Source: Cellulomonas soli
GTDB taxonomy: Bacteria > Actinomycetota > Actinomycetes > Actinomycetales > Cellulomonadaceae
Reading direction: 5' to 3'
Assembly (NCBI RefSeq): GCF_013409305.1
Contig: NZ_JACBZJ010000001.1
Coordinates: forward strand, 1,922,001 to 1,986,000
DNA length: 64,000 bases
In this document: in pieces, positions 16,525 through 25,559 of the stretch
Layout of the letters: every line of letters starts with the position of its first letter
Position numbering within the stretch: the stretch's first letter is position 1
The notes under the pieces: generated by a model
Database searches by the model: none
The model's input: the letters and a program-made list of their open reading frames with translations, nothing else
What the model was told of the DNA's origin: nothing
Program-made: the position numbers and the translations under genes

Positions 16525-17772
16525 ATGACCCAGGACCCGTCCGCCGCACAGGGGGTCGCCCCGCTGGCGCCGCCGACCCCGCTCGAGGCGCCGTTCGCGC
16601 TGACGGCACCCGAGCCGGTCAAGCCGGTCGCGCTGACCGCGGCACCGGCCATGGCACCCGCGGTGGACCCGCAGGTCGTGCCCGGGCTCGACGCGAAGGT
16701 CGACTCGTACCTGTCGTCGTTGACCGCCTCGCCGGCCGGTTCGCCGCAGTTCGCCGCGCAGGCGGCCGACGTGCGCACGATGGGTGACGCGGACATCCGG
16801 CACGCAGCGGAGTCCTCCAACCGCCTGCTGCAGACGCCGGTCAACGCGATCCGGGAGGGCGGTCTCGCCTCGGGCTCGAAGGTCGGCAGCACGTTGCTCG
16901 ACCTGCGGCGCACGGTCGAGGACCTCGACCCCTCGGGTGCCCAGGGCGCCCGCAAGATCCTCGGGTTCATCCCGATGGGCGACAAGATCGTCGACTACTT
17001 CCGCAAGTACCAGTCCGCGCAGAGCCACCTCGACGCGATCCTGCACGCGCTGCGGGACGGCCAGGACGAGCTGCGTCGGGACAACGTCGCGCTGACCATG
17101 GAGAAGACCGCGCTGTGGGAGGCGATGGGTCGCCTCAACCAGTACGTGTACGTCTCCGAGCGGCTGGACGCCCGCCTGTCGGCGGCGATCGCCGACCTCG
17201 AGGCCACGGACCCGGACCGCGCCCGGGCCCTGCGCGACGACGTGCTGTTCTACGTCCGGCAGAAGCACCAGGACCTGCTCACCCAGCTGAGCGTGTCCAT
17301 CCAGAACTACCTGGCGATCGACATCCTGGTCCGCAACAACGTCGAGCTCGTCAAGGGCGTCGACCGGGCCGCGACCACCACGATGTCGGCGCTGCGCACG
17401 GCCGTCATCGTCTCGCAGGCGCTGAGCAACCAGAAGCTCGTGCTGGACCAGATCTCGGGCCTGAACGCCACGACGTCCGACCTCATCGAGCGCACGTCGG
17501 TCATGCTCAAGGACAACTCCGCGGCCATCCAGCAGCAGGCGGCCTCGGCCACGATCGGCCTGCCCCAGCTGCAGGCCGCGTTCGCGAACATCTACGCGAC
17601 GATGGACGCCATCGACTCGTTCAAGGTGCAGGCCCTGGACTCCATGGCCGCCACGATCGGCACCCTGGAGACCGAGGTCGGCAAGTCCCAGAGCTACCTG
17701 GCCCGCGTGCAGCAGCGCGACGAGCGGCTCGCCGCGGGGGCGCTCGACCTCGACCCGACCGCCGGTCGGTGA
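16525..17772 (+). CDS. telA: TelA-family toxic anion resistance protein
   Basis: A 415-residue soluble, largely helical protein of the TelA/KlaA family, associated with tellurite and toxin tolerance in other bacteria. Family landmarks include NRLLQTPVNAI, LDLRRTVEDLDPS, FIPMGDKIVDYFRKYQSAQ, LRRDNVALTMEKTALWEAMG and the long coiled-coil-like C-terminal half (YLAIDILVRNNVELVKGVDRA onward). A proline- and alanine-rich N-terminus of about 50 residues is probably disordered. AAGGGA precedes ATG 16525. It is the first gene of the eleven-gene PknG operon, 55 bases ahead of the next; TACGCT at 16470-16475 could be its -10 box. Molecular function is unproven for the family. Confidence 0.9.
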   Translation: MTQDPSAAQGVAPLAPPTPLEAPFALTAPEPVKPVALTAAPAMAPAVDPQVVPGLDAKVDSYLSSLTASPAGSPQFAAQAADVRTMGDADIRHAAESSNRLLQTPVNAIREGGLASGSKVGSTLLDLRRTVEDLDPSGAQGARKILGFIPMGDKIVDYFRKYQSAQSHLDAILHALRDGQDELRRDNVALTMEKTALWEAMGRLNQYVYVSERLDARLSAAIADLEATDPDRARALRDDVLFYVRQKHQDLLTQLSVSIQNYLAIDILVRNNVELVKGVDRAATTTMSALRTAVIVSQALSNQKLVLDQISGLNATTSDLIERTSVMLKDNSAAIQQQAASATIGLPQLQAAFANIYATMDAIDSFKVQALDSMAATIGTLETEVGKSQSYLARVQQRDERLAAGALDLDPTAGR

Positions 17773-17827
17773 CGGCGGGCGGTCCGCGATCCGGCAGGCC
17801 AACCACGACGGGACGGGAGGGGTACGG

Positions 17828-18403
17828 ATGGGCGTCGGCGACCTGTTCGCGCGGCTGACCGGCCGCGCCGAGCCGGAGCGCGCGGCCGTGCCCTCCGCCC
17901 CGACGGCCGACGACCTCGAGGCGGCGCTCGTGCGCGTCGAGGCGATGGTCGCCGGCGGGGCCGTGCCCGCACCCGTGGCCTCGCGCGTCGCCCGGGTCGT
18001 GCGCGTCGTGCGGGACACCGTGCCGCGGCTCGACCGCCTCGGCGCGGGCTCGCAGGACGCGTACGACGTGATGGCCACCGCCACCCGCTACCTGCCCGAG
18101 GCGGTCGGCGCCTACCTGCGGCTGCCGCGCGAGTGGGCGAACTCCCGCCCTGTCGACAACGGGCGGTCGTCGTTGCTCGTGCTCGTCGACCAGCTCGACC
18201 TGCTCGGCCGCACGATGGACCAGGTGCTCGACGCGGTGACCAGGGCCGATGCGGTCGCCCTGGTCGCGCACGGACGGTTCCTGGCCGAGAAGTTCGGCCA
18301 CCCCGAGGGTTCGGGTGCGCTCAGCCTGGGTGCCGCACCCCTGGTGCCGCCCGCGCCCGCCGGTCCGGGTCAGCCCACGCCGCTCCCGGGACCGACGTCG
18401 TGA
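17828..18403 (+). CDS. Helical hypothetical protein of the TelA-PknG operon
   Basis: A 191-residue protein with no signal peptide or membrane span. Its middle is mostly helical (DDLEAALVRVEAMV, VASRVARVVRVVRDTVPRL, YDVMATATRYLPEAVGAYLRL, LVLVDQLDLLGRTMDQVLDAV), ending in a proline/glycine-rich tail. Position directly after telA suggests a partner of TelA, comparable to the XpaC-type proteins that accompany telA elsewhere, but I do not see enough to assign it to that family. GGGAGG precedes ATG 17828. Its TGA overlaps the next GTG by 4 bases. Confidence 0.75.
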   Translation: MGVGDLFARLTGRAEPERAAVPSAPTADDLEAALVRVEAMVAGGAVPAPVASRVARVVRVVRDTVPRLDRLGAGSQDAYDVMATATRYLPEAVGAYLRLPREWANSRPVDNGRSSLLVLVDQLDLLGRTMDQVLDAVTRADAVALVAHGRFLAEKFGHPEGSGALSLGAAPLVPPAPAGPGQPTPLPGPTS

Positions 18404-19818
18404 CGGCCCCGCTCGCGGACGCGCTCGCCGCGCTGTCGGCCGTGGCGTCCGCCGCCGGTGTCGACCCGGCCGAGGCCGCACCGGAAGGGGCCCGCCTGGC
18501 GGCTGCCGTGGCCGAGTCCTCGCCCGGGGCGGCGGCGGACTGGTCCGTGCAGACCGGGACCGACGGCGGCACGCAGGCGTTCTTCGACGCGGCCTCGCGC
18601 GGGCGTCGGTGGCGGTCCGCGCCGACGGACCACCTGTCGTTGCTGGTCGCGTCGGGCTCGCCGCACGCACGGGCGTACGCCGAGGCGCTGGTCGAGGTGA
18701 CCGCGGCGGCCGCGACGCTCGGTGCGCCCACGGCCCGGGTCGCGGGCAACGCCGCACTCGCCGGGGCGGCGCAGCTCGCCGCGCTGCCGGTGGCGGCGGA
18801 CGCGGGCGGTGCCCGGCCGGCGCTCGGCCCACCCGTGCTCGGCCTGCCGGACGGGCTCCCGGGACAGACCGCCGGGACGGTCGCCGCGCACCCGGCGTCC
18901 GCGGCGACCGACGCTTCGCCCGGGGTCGACACGCCCGCCCCCACACCGCGCCGCAGCGCCGAGGAGCTGCTCGCCGAGCTCGACGAGCTCGTCGGCCTGG
19001 GCACGGTCAAGCGCGAGGTGCACCAGCAGGCCGCCGTGCTGCGCATGGAACGGCTCCGGGAGGCCGAGGGGCTGAGCACGCCCACGCTCACCCGGCACCT
19101 GGTGTTCACCGGCAACCCGGGGACGGGCAAGACGACCGTCGCCCGTCTGGTCGCCGGGATCTACGCCGCGCTCGGCGTGCTGAGCACCGGGCACCTCGTC
19201 GAGGTCGACCGCGACGACCTCGTCGCCGGCTACCTCGGGCAGACCGCGCCGCGCACCACCGCGGTCGTCGAGAAGGCCCGCGGCGGCGTGCTGTTCATCG
19301 ACGAGGCCTACGCGCTCGTCGGGGACGACTACGGGCGTGAGGCCGTCGACACCCTGGTCAAGGCCATGGAGGACGACCGCGGCGAGCTCGTGGTCGTCGT
19401 CGCCGGCTACCCCGGGCCGATGTCCGCGCTCATCGCGACCAACCCGGGTCTGGCCAGCCGCTTCCGCACGACGATCCACTTCCCCGACTACACCGACGAG
19501 GAGCTCGTGACGATCTTCGGGCTGCTCGTCGACGGCGGGGACTTCACCGCGGGCGACGACACGCTGGCCCGGCTGCGCGAGATCCTCGCCGGCACGCCCC
19601 GCGGCGAGGGGTTCGGCAACGGCCGGTTCGTGCGCAACGTCCTGGAGACCGCGATCGGCAACCACGCCTGGCGGCTGCGCGACGTCACCGACCCCACCCC
19701 CGAGCAGCTGCGCACGCTGCTGCCCGAGGACCTCGAGGACCACACCACCGCCGACCCGGCGGGTCCCGCCGTCACGCAGGGCACACTCGACCCTGCACAC
19801 CGAGGAGACGACACGTGA
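18400..19818 (+). CDS. CbbX/SpoVK-class AAA+ ATPase
   Basis: A 472-residue protein. The first 180 residues are alanine-rich and unlike known domains. From about residue 190 a single AAA+ module follows: LLAELDELVGLGTVKREV, Walker A GNPGTGKTT (about 238-246), LVEVDRDDLVAGYLGQTA, Walker B VLFIDEAYAL (about 298-307), sensor-1-like VVVVAGYP, arginine-finger region NPGLASRFRTTI and a C-terminal lid with GNGRFVRNVLE. These are marks of the CbbX/SpoVK class of hexameric protein remodellers. No RuBisCO gene is present, so a remodelling role on another partner in this operon is more likely. GTG 18400 overlaps the previous stop (GTGA). Confidence 0.9.
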   Translation: MTAPLADALAALSAVASAAGVDPAEAAPEGARLAAAVAESSPGAAADWSVQTGTDGGTQAFFDAASRGRRWRSAPTDHLSLLVASGSPHARAYAEALVEVTAAAATLGAPTARVAGNAALAGAAQLAALPVAADAGGARPALGPPVLGLPDGLPGQTAGTVAAHPASAATDASPGVDTPAPTPRRSAEELLAELDELVGLGTVKREVHQQAAVLRMERLREAEGLSTPTLTRHLVFTGNPGTGKTTVARLVAGIYAALGVLSTGHLVEVDRDDLVAGYLGQTAPRTTAVVEKARGGVLFIDEAYALVGDDYGREAVDTLVKAMEDDRGELVVVVAGYPGPMSALIATNPGLASRFRTTIHFPDYTDEELVTIFGLLVDGGDFTAGDDTLARLREILAGTPRGEGFGNGRFVRNVLETAIGNHAWRLRDVTDPTPEQLRTLLPEDLEDHTTADPAGPAVTQGTLDPAHRGDDT

Positions 19819-21140
19819 CGATCACGGCCCCCACACCGCCCGTGGCGGTCGGCCCGCCGGACCCCGGCGCGACCGCACCGCCGACGAGCCCCGCTGCGCT
19901 CGCCGCCCGGGTGCGTGCCGCCCAGGGCCGACCGACGCCGGTGCGGATGCGCAGCCTCGCCGCCGCGCTCGTCGTGGTCGGCCTGCTCGTCTCGGCGACC
20001 GTCGGCTGGTCCTTCTGGTCGGCCGACCGGGCCCTGGGGCGCGCCGACGCGAACGCCGCCCAGCTCGTCCGGCTGCAGGACCTGCAGACCCGGCTCGTGC
20101 GGGCCGACGCGGACGCGACCAACGCGTTCCTGGTCGGCGGGCTCGAACCGGCCGACCAGCGCGCCGACTACGACCAGGCCATCGCCGACGCCACCGTGCT
20201 CGTCACGCAGGCCGCCCGCGCGCAGCCGGCCGACGGTGCCCTGCTCTCGGACCTCAACACCGCGATCGTGGCGTACACGAGCGACGTCGAGCTGGCCCGG
20301 GCCGCGAACCGGCAGGGTCTGCCGGTCGGCTCCCAGTACCTGCGCAACGCCTCCGCGTCGTTGCGCGCCGACGCCCTGCCCGCCCTGGCCGCGCTCATCG
20401 ACGCCGACGCCGCACGCGTGGAGGCCGAGCTGGACAACGCGCGCAACGCCTGGGGCCTGGCCACCGCTGCCGGGCTCGTCGCGATCGCCGCGCTGGTGGT
20501 CGGCTCGGTCTGGCTGGCACGCCGCACGCACCGGTACCTGAACGGGCGGATGTTCGGCGCCGGCGTCGTGCTCGTCGTGCTGACGATCGGCTCGACGATC
20601 GTGCTGGGGTCGGTCACCTCGCAGGTCACGCACGTGCGCGACACCGACTACGCGGGCGCCCTCGCGCTCGCGCAGGCCCGGCTCACGGCGTACGACGCGA
20701 AGGCCGACGAGTCGCTCACGCTCATCGCCCGCGGCAGCGGCGGTGCGTTCGAGGACGCCTGGGTGGCCTCGGCCGCCGCGACCGTGTCCTCGCTGCAGAC
20801 CGCCTCGGACGCCGGTGCGGTCTCGCCGACGGTCGCCCTCGAGTGGGACTCGTACGCCCAGCTGCACCAGGAGATCCGCGCGCTCGACGACGGCGGGGCC
20901 TGGGACGACGCGGTCGCCGCCGCGACCGACCGTTCCGAGGGCTCGGCCAACGCGGCGTTCGCGGCGTTCGACACCTCCAGCGGCGACGCGCTCGACCGTG
21001 CGGGCGAGGCCACCTCGGCCGGTCTCGCGGACGCCGCCGGCGGTCTGACCCTGGCGACCTGGCTCGCGGTGCTCGCGGGCCTCGTGGTCGCCGCCCTGTG
21101 CTGGAGCGGGATCTCCCGCCGGATCGAGGAGTACCGGTGA
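19815..21140 (+). CDS. glnX: GlnX-like four-helix membrane sensor protein
   Basis: A 441-residue membrane protein. One helix (about 38-60) precedes an external helical region to about 210 (LVRLQDLQTRLVRADADATN onward). Two close helices (about 214-235 and 246-268) lead to a second external region, and a last helix (about 408-430) ends in a short basic tail, SRRIEEYR. This topology, and the position between an AAA+ gene and a GlnH gene upstream of pknG, match GlnX, which in mycobacteria relays binding of aspartate or glutamate by GlnH to PknG. GAGGAG precedes GTG 19815, which overlaps the previous stop. Sequence of this class diverges strongly; topology and context carry the call. Confidence 0.85.
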   Translation: MTITAPTPPVAVGPPDPGATAPPTSPAALAARVRAAQGRPTPVRMRSLAAALVVVGLLVSATVGWSFWSADRALGRADANAAQLVRLQDLQTRLVRADADATNAFLVGGLEPADQRADYDQAIADATVLVTQAARAQPADGALLSDLNTAIVAYTSDVELARAANRQGLPVGSQYLRNASASLRADALPALAALIDADAARVEAELDNARNAWGLATAAGLVAIAALVVGSVWLARRTHRYLNGRMFGAGVVLVVLTIGSTIVLGSVTSQVTHVRDTDYAGALALAQARLTAYDAKADESLTLIARGSGGAFEDAWVASAAATVSSLQTASDAGAVSPTVALEWDSYAQLHQEIRALDDGGAWDDAVAAATDRSEGSANAAFAAFDTSSGDALDRAGEATSAGLADAAGGLTLATWLAVLAGLVVAALCWSGISRRIEEYR

Positions 21141-22120
21141 CCACGACCCGCCGCACCCGCACGCCCCTGATCGCACTCGTCGTGGCCGTGACGGCCCTGC
21201 TGGGAGCGTGCGGCGGCACCGACGTCTACGCCGAGACGACCCTGCCGTCGCCCACGCCGACCGCCGCCGCGACGACGGCCGCACCGACCGCGGCCGCCAC
21301 CCCGGCCGTGTGCGCCGACCCGCTCGCCTCCTACGCGCCGCAGGGGCCGCTGCCGGCCCCCGACGCGCTGCCCGCCGGCTCGACGATGGCCGAGATCCGC
21401 GCGCGGGGACGGCTCGTCGTCGGGGTGTCCGCCGACTCCCTGCTGCTCGGGGCACGCAACCCGATCAGCGGGCAGATCGAGGGCTTCGACATCGACATGG
21501 CCCGGCTCGTCGCCCAGGCGATCCTGGGTGACCCCGACGCGATCGAGCTCAAGGTCATCACCGCCGCGCAGCGCATCCCCTCGCTGCAGGACGGCACGGT
21601 CGACCTCGTGGCCCGCAACATGACGATCACCTGCGACCGGTGGACGCAGATCGCGTTCTCGGCCGAGTACTACGAGTCCGGCCAGAAGGTCCTCGTGCCG
21701 CTCGCCTCGACGGCGACCTCGCTCGACGACCTGGCCGGCCAGCGCGTGTGCGCCCCGGCCGGCACGTCCAGCCTGGCGAACCTCGCCGACCACCCAGACG
21801 TGGTGGCCGTCGCGGCGACCACGCACACCGACTGCCTCGTGCAGTTCCAGCAGGGGCAGGTCGACGCGATCACGGGTGACGACACCGTGCTCGCCGGCCT
21901 CGCAGCGCAGGACCCGTACGCGAAGGTCGTCGGCGAGGCGTTCACGCAGGAGCCCTACGGCCTGGGCATGAACAGCGACGACGTCGACCTGGTCCGGTTC
22001 GTCAATGCGGTGCTCGAGCAGGCGAAGGCGGACGGCACGTGGACGGCCTCGTACGACCGGTGGCTCGCGGACGCGCTGGGTGCCGCGCCCGCGCCGCCCG
22101 TCGCCGTGTACGGGCGGTGA
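21137..22120 (+). CDS. glnH: GlnH-like amino-acid-binding lipoprotein
   Basis: A 327-residue lipoprotein. The signal ends at lipobox LLGAC with cysteine 25, followed by a threonine/alanine/proline linker of about 40 residues. A family-3 substrate-binding domain follows: IRARGRLVVGVSADSLLLGARNP, GFDIDMARLVAQAILGD, VDLVARNMTITCDRW, VCAPAGTSSLANL and YGLGMNSDDVDLVRFVNAVL. These fit polar-amino-acid binding proteins; in the PknG system GlnH binds aspartate and glutamate. No importer permease or ATPase accompanies it, which argues for sensing rather than uptake. GTG 21137 overlaps the glnX-like stop. Confidence 0.92.
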   Translation: MTTTRRTRTPLIALVVAVTALLGACGGTDVYAETTLPSPTPTAAATTAAPTAAATPAVCADPLASYAPQGPLPAPDALPAGSTMAEIRARGRLVVGVSADSLLLGARNPISGQIEGFDIDMARLVAQAILGDPDAIELKVITAAQRIPSLQDGTVDLVARNMTITCDRWTQIAFSAEYYESGQKVLVPLASTATSLDDLAGQRVCAPAGTSSLANLADHPDVVAVAATTHTDCLVQFQQGQVDAITGDDTVLAGLAAQDPYAKVVGEAFTQEPYGLGMNSDDVDLVRFVNAVLEQAKADGTWTASYDRWLADALGAAPAPPVAVYGR

Positions 22121-23334
22121 CGGCTGCCGTGGCCGACGCCCCCGTCGTCGCACCCGACGCGCCCGCGGCCCCTTCGGGCTGGGGGCGCCCGGTCGACGCG
22201 GCGGCGACCGCGACCTACCTGGAGCGGCTCGGCGCCTGGCGCGCGGGCCGTCGGGCCGAGCTCGACGCGCTCGACGCGGCGGCGCTGGCCTCGGGCGGGA
22301 ACGACGTCACCGCGGACGTGACGCTCGCGATGGCCGTGTTCCAGACCGTCGCGACCCGCCACGACGAGCTGCTGCGCGTCTGGGCCGGTGGGCGCGTCGG
22401 TCCCGTCGAGCTGTCCCGGCTCTCCGCGATGGTCTGGGGTCGCACCGACCCGGCGGCCACGGCCGGTGGCGCGGCGGGTGCGGACCCGCACGGCGTCTCG
22501 CTGCCCGAGGCGTGCCGGCTCTCGGACGCCGTGACCGCCCAGCTGCGGCAGCGGCTCGCCCTGACTGCCGTCGGCGGCGACGTCGTGGGACGCCTCACCG
22601 CGCTGCGCGCCTCGGCCGAACGCGTCCGCGACCTGGTCGACGCGCTTCCGGCCGGCCCGGCCCGGGACGCCTCGACCCGACGGCTCGCGGACGTCGACCG
22701 CAGGCTGACCGAGGTGACCGAGCGGGCGCGGCGCGGAGCCGACGTCGGCGGGCAGCTCGGCCCGCTGGACACCGACGTGGCCACGGCCGAGCGCGACCTC
22801 ATCGTGGCCGGTGCGCGGGCACGCGACGACGCGCGCGACGTCGCCCGGGCGACCGCCTGGCGGGCCGGGCTCGCGGCGCGGGCCACCCGCCTGGAGGCCC
22901 TCGTCGAGCAGTGCGTGGCCGCGGTCGTCCCGGCGCCGGTGCTCGGTGTGCCGCGGGTCGACGCGCTCGGCCCGGTGCCCGCCGACGCGGACGCCGTCGA
23001 CGCGTACCTGGTCCGGCTCGACGCCGTCGAGCGGGCGCTGGCGCACGCCGAGGCCACCTACCAGGCGCCCCTGCGCGAGGTCGAGGACCTGCGCGGTCTG
23101 CTCGGTGCCACGGACGCGCAGGCCGTCGCCCGCGGGCGCGAGGGACTTCCCGAGGTCGGGGCGCTCGCCGGGGTGGCCGCCGAGGTGCTCGCCGCCCGAC
23201 CCGTCGACCTGCCGCGCGCCCGGGCGCTCGTCGCCGCCTACCGGGTGCTGCTCGACGCCGCCCCGCCCGCCGTCACGCCACCCGCGGGGCCCGCCCGCCC
23301 TGCCTCCTCGACCGCCCCTGGACGGAGCTCATGA
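22117..23334 (+). CDS. Unknown helical protein between glnH and pknG
   Basis: A 405-residue cytosolic protein I cannot assign to a family. It is almost wholly helical and alanine/arginine/aspartate-rich, with heptad-like stretches (YLERLGAWRAGRRAELDALD, TRRLADVDRRLTEVTERAR, YLVRLDAVERALAHAEATYQ) suggesting coiled coils or a helical bundle. A conserved-looking central part, VSLPEACRLSDAVTAQLRQR, stands out. The C-terminus is disordered (proline and serine). No zinc or catalytic motif is seen. It is locked into the operon by 4-bp overlaps on both sides, so it may be a scaffold or adaptor for PknG or GlnX. Confidence 0.8.
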   Translation: MTAAVADAPVVAPDAPAAPSGWGRPVDAAATATYLERLGAWRAGRRAELDALDAAALASGGNDVTADVTLAMAVFQTVATRHDELLRVWAGGRVGPVELSRLSAMVWGRTDPAATAGGAAGADPHGVSLPEACRLSDAVTAQLRQRLALTAVGGDVVGRLTALRASAERVRDLVDALPAGPARDASTRRLADVDRRLTEVTERARRGADVGGQLGPLDTDVATAERDLIVAGARARDDARDVARATAWRAGLAARATRLEALVEQCVAAVVPAPVLGVPRVDALGPVPADADAVDAYLVRLDAVERALAHAEATYQAPLREVEDLRGLLGATDAQAVARGREGLPEVGALAGVAAEVLAARPVDLPRARALVAAYRVLLDAAPPAVTPPAGPARPASSTAPGRSS

Positions 23335-25559
23335 CCTGCACGCAGCCCGGTTGCACCGGGACGATCCTCGACGGGTACTGCGATGTCTGCGGCACCCCCG
23401 GCCCCGACGGGGCGACCGGCACCACGACCGGCACCACCGCGAGCGCAGCGGCCGGACCTGCCGGCACGGACGACGCGGTGTCGACCCGCACGTCCAGCCA
23501 GCGGCTGGCCTCCACCGCGATCGGCTCGGCACGCACCGGTCGTACCGGCACCACGCGCCGGGTCGGCTCGTCGTCCACCCGACTGCGCGCGGCACGGCTC
23601 GGTGCCGGGCTGACGACCATCGCCCCGGCACCCGCGGTCGACGCGGCCGCCGCGCTCATGGCCGACCCGCAGGTCGCCGAGGAGAAGCGGTTCTGCCCGT
23701 CCTGCGGAGCCCCTGTCGGGCGTGCCGTGGGCGACCGGCCCGGGCGCACCGAGGGGTTCTGCCCGCAGTGCCGCAACGCGTACTCGTTCGCCCCCAAGCT
23801 GCACCCCGGCGACCTGGTCGGCGGGCAGTACGAGGTCGCCGGCGCGCTCGCCCACGGCGGTCTGGGCTGGATCTACCTCGCGCGCGACAAGAACGTGTCC
23901 GACCGCTGGGTGGTGCTCAAGGGCCTGCTCAACACCGGTGACGCCGACGCGCTCGCCGCCGCGATCGCCGAACGGCAGTTCCTCGCCCAGGTCGAGCACC
24001 CGCGCATCGTCGAGATCTACAACTTCGTCACGCACGACGGCGCCGGGTACACCGTCATGGAGTACGTCGGCGGGCACTCCCTCAAGGGGCTGCTCAAGGA
24101 CCGCATGGTGGCCGCCGGTCACTACGACCCGTTCCCGCTCGACCAGGCCATCGCCTACGTCCTGGAGATCCTGCCCGCGTTCGAGTACCTGCACGACCTG
24201 GGCCTGGTCTACTGCGACTTCAAGCCGGACAACCTCATCCAGATCGGTGACGACGTCAAGCTCATCGACCTGGGTGGCGTGCGCCGCCTGGACGACCAGG
24301 ACTCGGCGATCTACGGCACGGTCGGCTACCAGGCTCCCGAGGTCGCGGAGATCGGCACCTCGATCGCCTCCGACGTCTACACCCTCGGGCGGACCCTGCT
24401 GGTGCTCGCGATGGAGTTCCGCGGGTACCAGTCGACGTACGTCGACTCGCTGCCGCCGGTCGCGCAGACGCCGCTGTTCCAGCGGTACGACTCGTTCTAC
24501 CGGCTGATCAGCAAGGCGTGCGCCGCCAACCCGGACGACCGGTTCGCCTCGGTCGCCGAGCTGCGCGTGCAGCTGCACGGCGTGCTGCGCGAGGTCGTCG
24601 CGCACGACCGCCCCGAGGGCGGTGCCGCACGCGACGTGGCGCCCTCCCTGCTGTTCACCGCCCCGGACAGCGCCGCGGCGACGCTCACCTGGGAGCACCT
24701 GCCGCTGCTGCGGCCGGACACCGCGGACCCGCAGCTGGCCTGGCTGGCGACCGTCGACGTCCCGGGCGCGCGCGCCCGGCTGACGCAGCTGGACGCCGCC
24801 CCGCAGCGGTCGGCCGAGGTGCTGCTGGCGATGGGCCGTGCGGCGCTCGAGGCCGGTCTGCCGGACCGGCTCACGCAGGCGACGGACGAGCTGCTGGCCG
24901 CCGACGCGTGGGACTGGCGTGCGGTGTGGCTGCAGGGCCTCGGCGCCCTGGCGGCCGGTGACGGGAGGCGCGCGCAGGCCTCGTTCAACGCCGTGTACGG
25001 GCAGGTCGCCGGTGAGCTGGCGCCCAAGCTCGCGCTCGCGACGGCCTGCGAGGCGTCCGGGGAGCCGGACATCGCCGAGGCCCTGTACCTGACGTGCGCG
25101 CGCACCGACGGCGCGTACGTGCCGCCGGCCGCGTTCGCGATCGCGCGGATCCGGGCGGCGCGCGGTGACGGTGCGGGCGCGGTCGCGGCGCTCGACCTGG
25201 TGCCGCCGACCTCGCGTGCGTACACCGAGGCGCGGCGCCGCCGGGCGGTGACGCTCGTGGCGTCCGACGGGGGCCTGCCCGCGCTGGCCGAGGCGATGGC
25301 CTCGATCGAGGGGGTGGGCGTCGACCCGGTCGACGGCGCGTGGCTGACGGCCGACGCGCTGGCCCGGGCGCTGGCGATCGTGCGGGCATCCGGGCCGCAG
25401 CCGGCGCTGCGCATCGGCGAGCACCCCGCCGCCGAGGAGCCGCTGCGGGACGGTCTGGAGAGCACCTACCGGCGGCTCGCCGACGCGGCCGCCACGCCGC
25501 AGGAGCGGGTGGCGCTGGTCGACGCGGCCAACGAGGTCCGTCGATGGACCCTGCGATGA
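23331..25559 (+). CDS. pknG: Serine/threonine protein kinase PknG
   Basis: A 742-residue soluble kinase, close to the usual PknG length. An N-terminal zinc ribbon (Cys3, Cys8, Cys17, Cys20) is added before the rubredoxin-like element (Cys122, Cys125, Cys144, Cys147). The kinase domain has Lys197 (VVLKG), the non-RD catalytic loop YCDFKPDN (Asp296) and DLG (Asp313) in place of DFG, as in PknG; YGTVGYQAPE and SDVYTLGRTL follow. The rest is a TPR-like helical repeat region. In actinobacteria PknG adjusts 2-oxoglutarate metabolism by phosphorylating an FHA protein (GarA/OdhI) in response to GlnH/GlnX. A different FHA protein is encoded three genes downstream. ATGA overlap with the preceding gene. 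Confidence 0.96.
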   Translation: MTCTQPGCTGTILDGYCDVCGTPGPDGATGTTTGTTASAAAGPAGTDDAVSTRTSSQRLASTAIGSARTGRTGTTRRVGSSSTRLRAARLGAGLTTIAPAPAVDAAAALMADPQVAEEKRFCPSCGAPVGRAVGDRPGRTEGFCPQCRNAYSFAPKLHPGDLVGGQYEVAGALAHGGLGWIYLARDKNVSDRWVVLKGLLNTGDADALAAAIAERQFLAQVEHPRIVEIYNFVTHDGAGYTVMEYVGGHSLKGLLKDRMVAAGHYDPFPLDQAIAYVLEILPAFEYLHDLGLVYCDFKPDNLIQIGDDVKLIDLGGVRRLDDQDSAIYGTVGYQAPEVAEIGTSIASDVYTLGRTLLVLAMEFRGYQSTYVDSLPPVAQTPLFQRYDSFYRLISKACAANPDDRFASVAELRVQLHGVLREVVAHDRPEGGAARDVAPSLLFTAPDSAAATLTWEHLPLLRPDTADPQLAWLATVDVPGARARLTQLDAAPQRSAEVLLAMGRAALEAGLPDRLTQATDELLAADAWDWRAVWLQGLGALAAGDGRRAQASFNAVYGQVAGELAPKLALATACEASGEPDIAEALYLTCARTDGAYVPPAAFAIARIRAARGDGAGAVAALDLVPPTSRAYTEARRRRAVTLVASDGGLPALAEAMASIEGVGVDPVDGAWLTADALARALAIVRASGPQPALRIGEHPAAEEPLRDGLESTYRRLADAAATPQERVALVDAANEVRRWTLR

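Noticed and set aside
18400-19818. RuBisCO activase CbbX
   Set aside because: The AAA+ class fits, but no RuBisCO or Calvin-cycle gene is nearby and the operon is a signalling one.
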